Of a stretch of 59,593 nt of DNA, positions 16,628 through 25,558 are shown piece after piece (positions within the stretch are counted from its first letter, which is position 1; each line of letters opens with the position of its first letter). A program made the position numbers and the translations under genes. Origin of the DNA: Bacteroidota bacterium (GTDB lineage Bacteria; Bacteroidota; Bacteroidia; Chitinophagales; Chitinophagaceae); contig JAFDYC010000095.1 of assembly GCA_018267625.1 (NCBI GenBank), forward strand, positions 1 through 59,593, written 5' to 3'. The notes below the pieces were generated by a model. It did not search any database and was not told the origin of the DNA. It saw only the letters and a list, made by a program, of their open reading frames with translations.

Positions 16628-17305
16628 ATGCCTGTTCCGAATTTGAAATTCACTAAGTCGCTGCGAAGCCACGGAATTCAATTCGCTGAAGCCAGAAACG
16701 TACCGGGTTCGTTCGTCATTCCCAGCACTGGATATGCGCTTTTTGTCAAACGCGGGGTGGACATTTTGCTGGCCAGTATCCTTATTGTCGCGCTCCTTTC
16801 GTGGATGATTCCCGTACTGTTTATCCTGATTCGGCTCGATTCAGCAGGCCCTTTGTTTTTTATTCAGCAGCGGGGTGGACGTGATGGAAAGCCTTTTCCC
16901 TGTATCAAGTTCCGAACCATGCGCATCAATGCTGCGCGAGACCTTAAATCAGCAGAAATAGGAGACAAGAGGATAACCAGCATGGGACATTTTTTAAGAA
17001 AGACCCATCTGGATGAGCTGCCGCAATTGATCAACGTATTGCGCAATGAAATGAGTCTGGTAGGGCCACGCCCCCACATGCTTTATCACGACACCATCTT
17101 CTCTGCACTGTTTCCAAACTATCCGCTGAGGCAATCCGTGAAGCCGGGCATCACGGGCTTAGCCCAATCATTAGGATACTTCGGTGCTACGCCGGATTTG
17201 AGAACGATTGCCTGCCGCACCCGTTTGGATCTGTTTTATATCCAGCGCGTCTCATTGACGTTAGACCTCAGCATACTGTTCAAGACCATTAAGGTATTGT
17301 TTTAA
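16628..17305 (+). CDS. Undecaprenyl-phosphate sugar phosphotransferase (WcaJ/PglC type)
   Basis: A 225-residue initiating sugar transferase that loads a sugar-1-phosphate onto the lipid carrier at the start of glycan assembly. It has one membrane hairpin (about residues 42-67), then the family signature: 'GGRDGKPFPCIKFRTM', 'LRKTHLDELPQLINVLRNEMSLVGPRP' and 'VKPGITGLAQ'. It lacks the large N-terminal membrane domain of full WcaJ, so it is a minimal PglC-like enzyme. Upstream in-frame TTG 16574 is possible; ATG 16628 fits the family better. It opens a five-gene plus-strand cluster with gaps of 10 bp or less. Confidence 0.9.
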   Translation: MPVPNLKFTKSLRSHGIQFAEARNVPGSFVIPSTGYALFVKRGVDILLASILIVALLSWMIPVLFILIRLDSAGPLFFIQQRGGRDGKPFPCIKFRTMRINAARDLKSAEIGDKRITSMGHFLRKTHLDELPQLINVLRNEMSLVGPRPHMLYHDTIFSALFPNYPLRQSVKPGITGLAQSLGYFGATPDLRTIACRTRLDLFYIQRVSLTLDLSILFKTIKVLF

Positions 17306-17311
17306 GTTGCC

Positions 17312-18310
17312 ATGAAGACTAAAGAAGAAAGAGCAGAAGACAAGTGCAAGGCGCTAAGATTAGCCGTCTTACAGGTGCTCCAGTATTTCGCCTACTTCAG
17401 GCATCCTTTAAAAGCTCATGAAGTATGGCATTGGTGCCGTGTTGCCTGCAATGAGGAAGAGATTCTGGTAATACTTATTGAACTGCATCAATCCGGAACA
17501 GTACATACCTCGGAAGGCCATTACTGTTTGCTGCCGGAAATTGAAGACTTGCTGAAACGCCGCCAGGCAGGAAATGCCAAGGCCGGAATTGATTTAGCAA
17601 GAGCAAAACGCATCGGAAAGTTTATTGCCCAATTCCCCTTCGTTGCCTTCGTTGGCATATCGGGTTCCCTCTCGAAAGGATATGCGGACGAACAGTCCGA
17701 TTTCGACTACTTTATTGTTACTAAAGCAGGCAGGCTATGGATAAGCCGAACCTTGCTCCACCTTCTTAAAAAGCTGAGTTTTCTGTTTGGACAACAGGAT
17801 AAGCTTTGCATGAACTACTTTATTGACGAAACCGCTTTGTTGCTGGAAGAGCAGAATGTTTACGTAGCAACTGAATTGTACAGCATGGTGCCCGTGAGCG
17901 GGTTAAAACTGTATCGGGAGTTTATTGAAACCAATAACTGGGTACATCGTTTCTTGCCCAATTACCGCCTGGTTGTTCCGGGAGCATTAGGGAATAGCGA
18001 CAGCCCTGCTAAACAATTTTTCTCGTTCCTATTTAGCTGTATCAAACCAAGTGTTTTGAATAAATGGCTGATGCAACTCACAGACTACAAATGGCGCCGG
18101 AAATGGGCCAACCGGGGCTATCCCATGCACGATTACAATGAAGCTTTTAAGACACGACTCAATATTTCCAAGAACCATCACCTGAATTACCAAAAGAAAG
18201 TGCTCGAGGCCTTAGATAAGCCCCACGACCCAAGACAGGTTCAACATTCCTTTCCAGCGGGGCAACAGCTCAATACGCTGGCGGCTGTATTTAATTCTAC
18301 AGGATTCTGA
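17312..18310 (+). CDS. Nucleotidyltransferase-fold protein of the glycan cluster
   Basis: A 332-residue protein. Residues about 12-75 look like a winged-helix domain. They are followed by the polymerase-beta nucleotidyltransferase motif: GISGSLSKGYADEQSDFDYF at about residues 113-132, with G-S and the D-x-D metal ligands. The substrate is unknown; some proteins of this superfamily modify proteins or small molecules with NMP. It starts 6 bp after the sugar transferase and ends 7 bp before the radical SAM gene, so it is tightly coupled to glycan assembly. I cannot assign a reaction. Confidence 0.7.
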   Translation: MKTKEERAEDKCKALRLAVLQVLQYFAYFRHPLKAHEVWHWCRVACNEEEILVILIELHQSGTVHTSEGHYCLLPEIEDLLKRRQAGNAKAGIDLARAKRIGKFIAQFPFVAFVGISGSLSKGYADEQSDFDYFIVTKAGRLWISRTLLHLLKKLSFLFGQQDKLCMNYFIDETALLLEEQNVYVATELYSMVPVSGLKLYREFIETNNWVHRFLPNYRLVVPGALGNSDSPAKQFFSFLFSCIKPSVLNKWLMQLTDYKWRRKWANRGYPMHDYNEAFKTRLNISKNHHLNYQKKVLEALDKPHDPRQVQHSFPAGQQLNTLAAVFNSTGF

Positions 18311-18317
18311 TATTCTC

Positions 18318-19733
18318 ATGCGCGTCCTATTCAGCCATTCCTACTACCTGCGTTTTGATGAGAAACAATGGAACGCCATGCAACCGTATGCACCATTAGG
18401 CACCCTCGTAGCTGCAGCCTGGCTGCGCCAACATGGCTTTGACGTGATGCTGCATGACGTGATGTTCCGGCACAGCCCCAATGAAATTGTTTCTACGCTC
18501 GAAAGTTATCAGCCGGACATCCTGGTGATTTATGATGATGGCTTTAACTACCTCACTAAAATGTGCCTGACCAATATGCGCGAGGCAGCATTTGAAATGA
18601 TCAGACTAGCTAAGCAAGCTGGTTGCGTGGTCCTGGTTTCCTCATCGGATTCAACAGATCATTATGACGGGTATCTCATGCAAGGTGCCGATTTCATCCT
18701 GCTGGGAGAAGCCGAACAAACCCTACTGGAGCTGTGCAACCAAATCCGCAATCAAAAGGTTCTGGCGGATACTATATCTGGTTTGGCTTATTGTGCCGGA
18801 AGTCAGATTTGCCGTACCACACCGCGCCCGGTGATGCGTGATCTGGATGCGTTGCCTTTTGCAGCCTGGGACCTCGTGGATCTGGATGCCTATCGGCAAG
18901 CCTGGATGCGCAGCAAAGGATACTTCTCCATCAACATGAACACAACCCGCGGTTGCCCATTCAAATGCAATTGGTGTGCAAAACCAATCTATGGCAACCG
19001 ATACCATGCGCGAAGTCCGGAGCATGTGTTGCAAGAGCTGAACATGCTTCATCATCACTATGCATTTGACCATATCTGGTTTTGCGATGACATTTTTGGT
19101 CTCAAGCCCGGATGGGTTGCCCATTTCGCGACCCTGCTCAAATCATCGGGTATGAAAATCCGTTTCAAAATCCAAAGCCGTGCCGACCTGCTGCTGAACG
19201 ATGAGCAGGTAGATGCGCTGGCCGAAGCAGGATGTGAGACGGTGTGGATGGGCGCCGAAAGCGGCTCTCAAAAGATATTAGATGCAATGAATAAAGGCAT
19301 CACGATTGCCCAAATTGAAGAAGCCGTAGCGCAGTTGAAACGACGGAAGATTCGCACCGCTCTCTTTTTGCAGTTCGGTTACCTGGGAGAAACAAAGGAT
19401 GACATCCGCCTCACGCTAAACCTGCTGCGCAATCTAAAGCCTGAAGAAATCGGGGTGTCTATTTCCTACCCTTTGCCGGGCACAGGATTCTATGAAAAAG
19501 TGAAGGAAGACCTACAGCGCAAAGCCAATTGGAGTGACTCCGACGATTTAGCCATGATGTTTAAAGGCACCTATGGCCCCGAGTTCTACAAAAAGCTACA
19601 CCGGTATGTACACACTTTTTATCGCCGAATCAGAAACCGGCAACAGGCTGCACAGTTAAACCTGAAATCCATTCTGAAGATGCCCCTGTACGCCTTGCGG
19701 GACTTGCAGCAACAAAAAATTTTACGGTCATGA
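18318..19733 (+). CDS. B12-binding-domain radical SAM protein
   Basis: A 471-residue enzyme. Residues 1 to about 150 form a cobalamin-binding-type Rossmann domain (PLGTLVAAAWLRQHGFDVMLHDV...). The radical SAM core carries C213-x3-C217-x2-C220 in TTRGCPFKCNWCAKP, binding a 4Fe-4S cluster, with 'WMGAESGSQKILDAMNKGI' further on. Family members methylate or rearrange unactivated carbons. The next gene, a methyltransferase, overlaps it by 4 bp (ATGA), so the two are translationally coupled. In this context it probably modifies a sugar or lipid of the surface glycan; the reaction is not predictable. Confidence 0.88.
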   Translation: MRVLFSHSYYLRFDEKQWNAMQPYAPLGTLVAAAWLRQHGFDVMLHDVMFRHSPNEIVSTLESYQPDILVIYDDGFNYLTKMCLTNMREAAFEMIRLAKQAGCVVLVSSSDSTDHYDGYLMQGADFILLGEAEQTLLELCNQIRNQKVLADTISGLAYCAGSQICRTTPRPVMRDLDALPFAAWDLVDLDAYRQAWMRSKGYFSINMNTTRGCPFKCNWCAKPIYGNRYHARSPEHVLQELNMLHHHYAFDHIWFCDDIFGLKPGWVAHFATLLKSSGMKIRFKIQSRADLLLNDEQVDALAEAGCETVWMGAESGSQKILDAMNKGITIAQIEEAVAQLKRRKIRTALFLQFGYLGETKDDIRLTLNLLRNLKPEEIGVSISYPLPGTGFYEKVKEDLQRKANWSDSDDLAMMFKGTYGPEFYKKLHRYVHTFYRRIRNRQQAAQLNLKSILKMPLYALRDLQQQKILRS

Positions 19734-20539
19734 CGGCTACCCTTCAGGAACAGCTAACGAATGCCGCATTTTCAAAACAGGCGCCCGTCTTCGATCATAT
19801 TGACGAACATAACAGCACCTTACGCTGGATGCGCCATAGGGTGTATGATGAACTATTGCGTTTCGTGAAAGCAGAGAACTACCTGCTTGAATTGAATTGC
19901 GGAACCGGAATGGATGCCATGTTTCTTGCCCAAAAGGGCCTGAAGGTGCTGGCTACCGATAATGCAGAAGGTATGATTGCCCAGTTGCAGGCAAACCTGT
20001 CTCAGCATCAGTTGCAGCATTCCGTAACTACCCGCCACTTGTCATTCCTGAATCTGGATGTGCTGGGACTATATCCGCAATTTGACTATGTCTTCTCCAA
20101 CTTCGGCGGGCTGAATTGCACGGACCGGCTAGACAAAGTGCTGCACGACATAGACGGATTACTGAAGCCGGGAGGATACTTTACGCTCGTGCTGATGCCC
20201 AGAATTTGCCCCTGGGAATTTGCCCTGATTTTTCGTGGATTTTTTAAGACAGCCTTTCGGCGATTAAAAAAAGGAGGCCTAACGGCCCGGGTTGAAGGAC
20301 TCCCGTTCCAATGCTATTACTACAACCCCGGCTACATCGTCCGGCAAATGGAGAAACAATACCGGCTTTGCAGTTTAAAATCGCTTGGCCTTGCCATCCC
20401 GCCACCCTACCTGGAGCAATTTGCGGAAAAACATCCGGGACTCTTTCGCAGCTTAGAAACCTGGGAGCTTCGGCTCGCCCATCGAAAACCCTTTCGCAAC
20501 TGGGGCGACCATTTCATGATTACCATGCAAAAGATGTAG
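19730..20539 (+). CDS. Class I SAM-dependent methyltransferase
   Basis: A 269-residue protein with the SAM-binding motif I LLELNCGTGMDAMFLAQKG (about residues 51-69), an acidic residue ending strand 2 (LATDNAEGM) and a post-motif 'YVFSNFGGLNCTDRL'. The methyl acceptor is unknown. It overlaps the radical SAM gene by 4 bp and ends 1 bp before the glycosyltransferase fusion, so it belongs to the same operon. Confidence 0.87.
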   Translation: MTATLQEQLTNAAFSKQAPVFDHIDEHNSTLRWMRHRVYDELLRFVKAENYLLELNCGTGMDAMFLAQKGLKVLATDNAEGMIAQLQANLSQHQLQHSVTTRHLSFLNLDVLGLYPQFDYVFSNFGGLNCTDRLDKVLHDIDGLLKPGGYFTLVLMPRICPWEFALIFRGFFKTAFRRLKKGGLTARVEGLPFQCYYYNPGYIVRQMEKQYRLCSLKSLGLAIPPPYLEQFAEKHPGLFRSLETWELRLAHRKPFRNWGDHFMITMQKM

Positions 20540-20540
20540 G

Positions 20541-22643
20541 ATGCAGCTCAGCGTGGTCATTCCTACGTGCAACAGGCATTCCCGCTTAGTTGCTTTGTTG
20601 ACGGGGCTGCTCCACTCTGAGCATCCTATTCATGAAGTCATCATCGTGGACGCAAGTGATATGCCCCTGCCTCCCGAAAACTTAGCAGCTTTCCATGCTT
20701 TGAACATCTTGTATTTACGTTCGGAGCCTTCAGTATGTATTCAGCGTAACATGGGCATTCATGCAGCAGCTTCCCCCTGGGTCTTTTTATGCGATGATGA
20801 TATCGAAATGCCCGCTGATTATTTAATAAAGCTCGTTGGGTATGCAGCAGCTCACCCAGAGGCTGGCGCAATTTCAGGCACTGTGCTCCAGGTAGAAAAG
20901 GAACGATGGGTTGGGACTTATCCCATACGCTCCGGAAAAGAACTCGTGCTAAAGTCGCTCTTCGGATTAAGCATTTGGGGCCGTATCGAATGCTCTTCAA
21001 ACAACAGGCTTGTTCAACGCATCAAAACACGCTACCAGCGAAGAGGCAACCATATTGCAAAATCAGGCTGGCCCGTGCTCACCCACTTTTCAACAACAGG
21101 CTTTATCACCCCGGTATATGGCTTGGGGGCCTCGATCATCCGGCGTGAATGGCTCCTGGCTTCTGCCTTCGACGAAGTGTTGGATCCGCATGGTATTGGC
21201 GACAATTACGGTGTGGCTATGGGCTTCCCTGACCGGGCTATCCATGTGTTTCCCGAGGCTTATGTTTATCATCATCAGGAAGCACAGGGGCGCCTGGAAA
21301 AAGAGCTGAGCTATTATCGAAGAGCACTGGCTTTAGACTACTTTATCCGGACGGGCCGTAGTGCCGCTTCAGCGAACAGGCTTTGGTTGTTCTGGTCTTT
21401 ATGGGGCAACTTCTTTGTTTTTTTTCTCAAAGGGCAACATACCTTCCTTCGTCCTGCGTTGCTCGCTTGCTGGAAGGTGCTGACCGGATCTAACCCCTAT
21501 CTGAAAGCTGCGCGTCATGGCCTGAAAAAGGTACAGCCAGATTTCAGGAGAAAGACTCAGAAGGCCCATGAAGGGATTATGGCTCATCCCTGGAAATCGG
21601 AAACCGCTCCCAAAAGGATTTTGGCCATCCGGCTTCAGGCAATGGGTGATGTTGTCATCACCTTGCCCTACCTGCAAGGTTTTCGGCAGTCACTGCCCGA
21701 AGGAACGCAACTTGACTTCCTGACCCGAGTTGAAGTAGCAGATATTCCCCGGCATGTTGACTTTTTTCGGAAGGTATATGCACTCGCTGGGGGGAGGAGT
21801 TTCAAAAGGCAAGCCTTGTTCGCGCTCCTGATGTTGCCAAAGCTTTGGTTGCGTCGCTATGATGCCGTTATTGATTTACAAAACAATCGGCTGAGTCGTT
21901 TTTTACGCAAACTGCTTGCCCCGAAAGCCTGGACTTCTTTCGACCGTTTTTCCCCTGCACCGGCGGGCGAGCGCACCCGTGCTGCTATTGATGCTCTGGC
22001 GCTCCATCCCTCAAAAGCAGTCACCCGCTTTACATTAAAAGGCGACTTTGATCCACATGCCCTACTCAAGGCGAATGGCTGGGATGAATCTTCGATGCTT
22101 TTCGTCCTCAACCCTGCCGGTGCATTTGAAAATCGTAACTGGCCGATGGAGGAATATGTGGCGTTTGTGCAACGTTGCCTGGCTCAGTTCCCTAAGGTTC
22201 AGTTTGTGCTTTTGGGCCTTGAAAAAATTGCCCCGGCTGCAGCATATTTAAAAGCCAGTTTGGGAGACCGACTCATCAATCTGGTGAGCCAGACAAAGCC
22301 TTCTGAGGCATTCGCCATTTTGCAGTGCTGTGCTTTGGTATTGTCTGAAGACTCGGGTTTGATGCACATGGCCTGGGTTTCGGGTATTCCTACTTTGGCC
22401 TTGTTCGGGGCTTCCCGTAGTATTTGGTCGCAACCTCTGGGAACACACACAGCCTTTTTCGATTCGTCTGATTTGAGCTGTGGCAATTGCCTGCTACCTG
22501 CCTGCCCCTATACCGGAAACCGGAAGAATTATTGCATGACCCGCATCCGGGCAGAAGCCGTTTTTCAACAAGCAATTGCCTTAATGCAACGCAAGGATCA
22601 GGAAAGGCTTTCGGAACCATATCCAAAGAGTCGCAGGACCTGA
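20541..22643 (+). CDS. Bifunctional glycosyltransferase: GT2 domain fused to GT9 (heptosyltransferase-like)
   Basis: A 700-residue fusion. Residues 1 to about 310 are a GT2 enzyme (MQLSVVIPTCNRHSRL, acidic motif FLCDDDIEMP at about 93). From about residue 355 a GT9 domain begins (KRILAIRLQAMGDVVITLPY) with 'FVLNPAGAFENRNWP', 'LSEDSGLMHMAWVSGIP' and the terminal Cys block 'CGNCLLPACPYTGNRKNYCM'. GT9 enzymes add heptose or related sugars to LPS core; GT2 adds an unknown sugar. Both active regions look intact, so two successive transfers by one chain is a reasonable inference. The 3' end overlaps the convergent GT4 gene by 46 bp. Confidence 0.88.
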   Translation: MQLSVVIPTCNRHSRLVALLTGLLHSEHPIHEVIIVDASDMPLPPENLAAFHALNILYLRSEPSVCIQRNMGIHAAASPWVFLCDDDIEMPADYLIKLVGYAAAHPEAGAISGTVLQVEKERWVGTYPIRSGKELVLKSLFGLSIWGRIECSSNNRLVQRIKTRYQRRGNHIAKSGWPVLTHFSTTGFITPVYGLGASIIRREWLLASAFDEVLDPHGIGDNYGVAMGFPDRAIHVFPEAYVYHHQEAQGRLEKELSYYRRALALDYFIRTGRSAASANRLWLFWSLWGNFFVFFLKGQHTFLRPALLACWKVLTGSNPYLKAARHGLKKVQPDFRRKTQKAHEGIMAHPWKSETAPKRILAIRLQAMGDVVITLPYLQGFRQSLPEGTQLDFLTRVEVADIPRHVDFFRKVYALAGGRSFKRQALFALLMLPKLWLRRYDAVIDLQNNRLSRFLRKLLAPKAWTSFDRFSPAPAGERTRAAIDALALHPSKAVTRFTLKGDFDPHALLKANGWDESSMLFVLNPAGAFENRNWPMEEYVAFVQRCLAQFPKVQFVLLGLEKIAPAAAYLKASLGDRLINLVSQTKPSEAFAILQCCALVLSEDSGLMHMAWVSGIPTLALFGASRSIWSQPLGTHTAFFDSSDLSCGNCLLPACPYTGNRKNYCMTRIRAEAVFQQAIALMQRKDQERLSEPYPKSRRT

Positions 22644-23665
22644 CGGACGCTTTCCTGCATTTCGAAAGTCAGGACGCTGCTGTGTTCCAGGTTGGCATGT
22701 CGAAGCAGGTCCAGGGCCAATTCCTTCATCTGTTCCTTGTTTTCTACAATATGCCAATGTGGAATTGGTAAATCCATCGGCTGGCAAAAGCTAATGACTT
22801 GTGCACCGGCATAAAGGGCTTCGGCGCAAACCATGCCGTAGCCTTCATATTCGGATGGATGCAGCAACAGCTTGCTTTGGCCCATGAGTAGGAGCACTTC
22901 ATCGTGGTGCAATTCGCCCAAAAGCCTAAGGTTGCGTTCCAGCTTATGTTTTGAAATCAGTGCCTGAAGCTTTGCCCGCTCACTGCCACTACCGCAAAGC
23001 ACCGCATGAACCTCTGGGTTTTGTTGCACGATTTCGGCCAGGATTTCAATGAAAATATCGTAGCGTTTGATGGGACTCAGTGAGCCTACTCCCAGAATAT
23101 CTATGCTGCGTAGTCCGGGTTTTAATGGGAAAAGCTGCGTGTTAATTCCCAGAGGAATCATATACGCCGGACGGAGGCCATGGCTTCGTTGGAATTCGCG
23201 AATCAGGAAATCGGAGATAGCAATAAGTTCTTCAGGTTTTGGACGGATGCGTGCTACTTGTTTGTTTGTTTCCCGTGCATCCTGCCCCAGGACCCATATG
23301 TAGTGTTTCAAGTGGTATCTCCGTGCGAAATAGTGCCCAACGAAGGCGCATTCCACGCAGAAAAAACTGAAGATGCCCAAGATCTTTCGCCTCGATCGGA
23401 TGCGCTTCAATTCCTGCCAGACCTGCCGCCAAAGCAAGATGCTGTTCAGCTTATTACGCCGTTCGTTACCGAAAGCCACCACGGAGTTTCCATACCATGA
23501 ATACCGGAGTCCGGGTGTTTGTGGAATGCGAAAGCTGAGGATGACTACTTCGAGTTCCGGATACATTGCATTCAGCGTTCGGATGAATACGGACTGGGCG
23601 GGGAGCCAGTTTTCCTGTTCATTCACAGCAAAGGCTGGTGTGAGAATAATCAGGGTGTCAGGCAT
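22598..23665 (-). CDS. Glycosyltransferase, GT4 family (GT-B fold)
   Basis: A 355-residue enzyme. The N-terminal Rossmann half lacks a signal peptide. The C-terminal donor-binding half has IDILGVGSLSPIKRYDIFIE (about residues 185-205), 'LRLLGELHHDEVLLLMGQSK' and 'LHPSEYEGYGMVCAEALYAGAQVI', the E-x7-E motif of retaining GT4 enzymes. Acceptor and donor are unknown. Its first 8 bp overlap the end of the upstream ABC transporter gene, suggesting an operon. Its 3' end overlaps the oppositely oriented GT2-GT9 gene by 46 bp. Confidence 0.9.
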   Translation of the reverse strand: MPDTLIILTPAFAVNEQENWLPAQSVFIRTLNAMYPELEVVILSFRIPQTPGLRYSWYGNSVVAFGNERRNKLNSILLWRQVWQELKRIRSRRKILGIFSFFCVECAFVGHYFARRYHLKHYIWVLGQDARETNKQVARIRPKPEELIAISDFLIREFQRSHGLRPAYMIPLGINTQLFPLKPGLRSIDILGVGSLSPIKRYDIFIEILAEIVQQNPEVHAVLCGSGSERAKLQALISKHKLERNLRLLGELHHDEVLLLMGQSKLLLHPSEYEGYGMVCAEALYAGAQVISFCQPMDLPIPHWHIVENKEQMKELALDLLRHANLEHSSVLTFEMQESVRQVLRLFGYGSESLS

Positions 23666-25349
23666 GGAGTGTAAACACCTTATTGCAGGCAGTAAGGCTT
23701 GTTTTGTTGTGGGTGATGAGCACCACTATTTTCCCTGAATCCGCCCAGCTTCGTAAGGTCTTTAGCATGTGCTGCTCTGTTGTTGCATCCAGCTCGCTGA
23801 ACGGCTCATCCAGCAGCAGCAGGCTGGATTCTTTGTAGAAAGCCCTGGCTAATGCTATTCGTTGTCCCTGCCCGCCGCTGATATTCTTCCCTCCGTCCGT
23901 GATAATTTTTTCCAGTCCTTCCGGGAACTGGGCGATAAAATCTTCCAGACCTGCCAGTTGAATAGCAATACGGAGTTTGTCCGGCTCCGGGCTTGTGTCT
24001 GCTAAGGTGATGTTCTTCAAAATGCTCGCATGAAACAGAAAAGTCTGCTGTTTTACATACGCTATCTGTGGCCAAAAGCTCTTTCGACTCGCTTCAGGAC
24101 AGAGCTGATTATTGAAATAAATCCTTCCGCTGTCGGGCTTCTGAAACCCGAGTAGCAGGTTTAGTATAGTGGTTTTCCCCCGGCCGGAATCAGAAGAAAT
24201 GGCTGCAAAATCGCCGCATTCAAGCTGCATGTTGAAATGGCTCAAGACCTGTTGATGCGCCCGGCTAAAAGAGACCTGCCTGAAGCTGATGCTTTGGATA
24301 GGCTCTGGCTTTTGCGCCGGCAGAAGAGCCTGACTTGGTTCGGGCTTGCCTTCGATTGTATAAGCATACATCTTCATTTGCGCCGTGGTATTGGCTATTC
24401 GTGTGATGCCCGGGATGATTTTATAGGCTGCTGCCAGAAAAGCGCCGATGTTCAACAGGTCCATGTTGGAACTACCGCTGTAGTGGTTGAAGACAATGAG
24501 TGCCAGCAAGCCGACAACGGCAAAAACTTCCATCAGCCGGTGGGGTAATGCCTGAGTGACTTGAAGCTCCGAAAGGGTGTCCGCCAATCCTTTTTGGCTT
24601 TCAAAAAAGCGATTGATAAAAAAAGATTTCCGGCCATAGACATTGCTTTCAATATAGCCAGCCAATGCCTCATTCAAATGTTGGATGGCATTTTCAGATC
24701 GTTCTTTCACCTGCCTGCGTGCTGCATTCAACTGCCGTTTGGACCACAGCGCAAACAAAGTCACCGGCGGAACGAGCACGAATATCAGGAGCGCAAACAG
24801 TTGGGCATTATACAGGAGAATGGCAAGTATGGCGACCATCGTCAGGGTGAAATCGGTTGCTAATTGCTGCATCCCGGACAACAGGTAAGTACAAAACTCA
24901 ACGGGTTGGTAGCTGATGCTACTCACGTGCACAGAAGATTTATGCCGCGTAAATGCGTTAAAACTTCCATCCAGATATTGCTGCATGCGCTCCTTTGAGA
25001 TGCGCGTAGCGGTGCCATAAATGAAGCCATAGTGCAGCCTGGAAGCTTGAAAGGCTAACCAGTTTTTGAGCAGGAAAATCATTAAGACGAATACGAGCGG
25101 AAGCAGGAAATGAATGCTGCTTAAATATTGGAATACAGAGCCGGCAAACCCCGTATGTTGGGATGCGTTAGTCGAATAATAATGAACTAAAGACAGGAGT
25201 AAAATCAGTGCGGCAATGTCTGCCATACTCACTACCGTATGGAACCCAATCAGGCCACACAGATGCTTCCGTTCTTTTTTGCTCAACAGTGCAAAGGCAC
25301 CTTTTATGATTCGGATCAAAATGGCAGTAGTCTGTTCCCACCGGAACAA
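23658..25349 (-). CDS. ABC transporter, fused membrane and ATPase domains
   Basis: A 563-residue half-transporter of the MsbA/exporter type. About six membrane helices (residues about 30-320) precede the ATPase domain: Walker A SDSGRGKTT (about 385-393), signature ISGGQGQRIALARA (about 489-502), Walker B SLLLLDEPFSELD, and the H-loop VVLITHNKT. It would work as a homodimer. It is cotranscribed with the GT4 gene and faces the glycan operon, so export or flipping of a lipid-linked glycan is the likely role; the substrate is inferred only. About 209 bp upstream of it contain no gene. Confidence 0.88.
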   Translation of the reverse strand: MFRWEQTTAILIRIIKGAFALLSKKERKHLCGLIGFHTVVSMADIAALILLLSLVHYYSTNASQHTGFAGSVFQYLSSIHFLLPLVFVLMIFLLKNWLAFQASRLHYGFIYGTATRISKERMQQYLDGSFNAFTRHKSSVHVSSISYQPVEFCTYLLSGMQQLATDFTLTMVAILAILLYNAQLFALLIFVLVPPVTLFALWSKRQLNAARRQVKERSENAIQHLNEALAGYIESNVYGRKSFFINRFFESQKGLADTLSELQVTQALPHRLMEVFAVVGLLALIVFNHYSGSSNMDLLNIGAFLAAAYKIIPGITRIANTTAQMKMYAYTIEGKPEPSQALLPAQKPEPIQSISFRQVSFSRAHQQVLSHFNMQLECGDFAAISSDSGRGKTTILNLLLGFQKPDSGRIYFNNQLCPEASRKSFWPQIAYVKQQTFLFHASILKNITLADTSPEPDKLRIAIQLAGLEDFIAQFPEGLEKIITDGGKNISGGQGQRIALARAFYKESSLLLLDEPFSELDATTEQHMLKTLRSWADSGKIVVLITHNKTSLTACNKVFTLHA

Positions 25350-25558
25350 TTCAGCGGGGTATTCAACAAGATGCTGTGTCCTACGCAGACCATAAAATCC
25401 AACTCAGGATTTTGAAAAAACTGTGTCAGACGCACGAATCTGCATTTCGGCTAGTAGGCGGAACGGTTGATAAAAAGTGACTACCTGCATCCGTAGAATA
25501 ACAACTATAAGAGTAGTGGCTTTACCTTGCCCAAACATCGAAAACTGAAAATTCCCAC

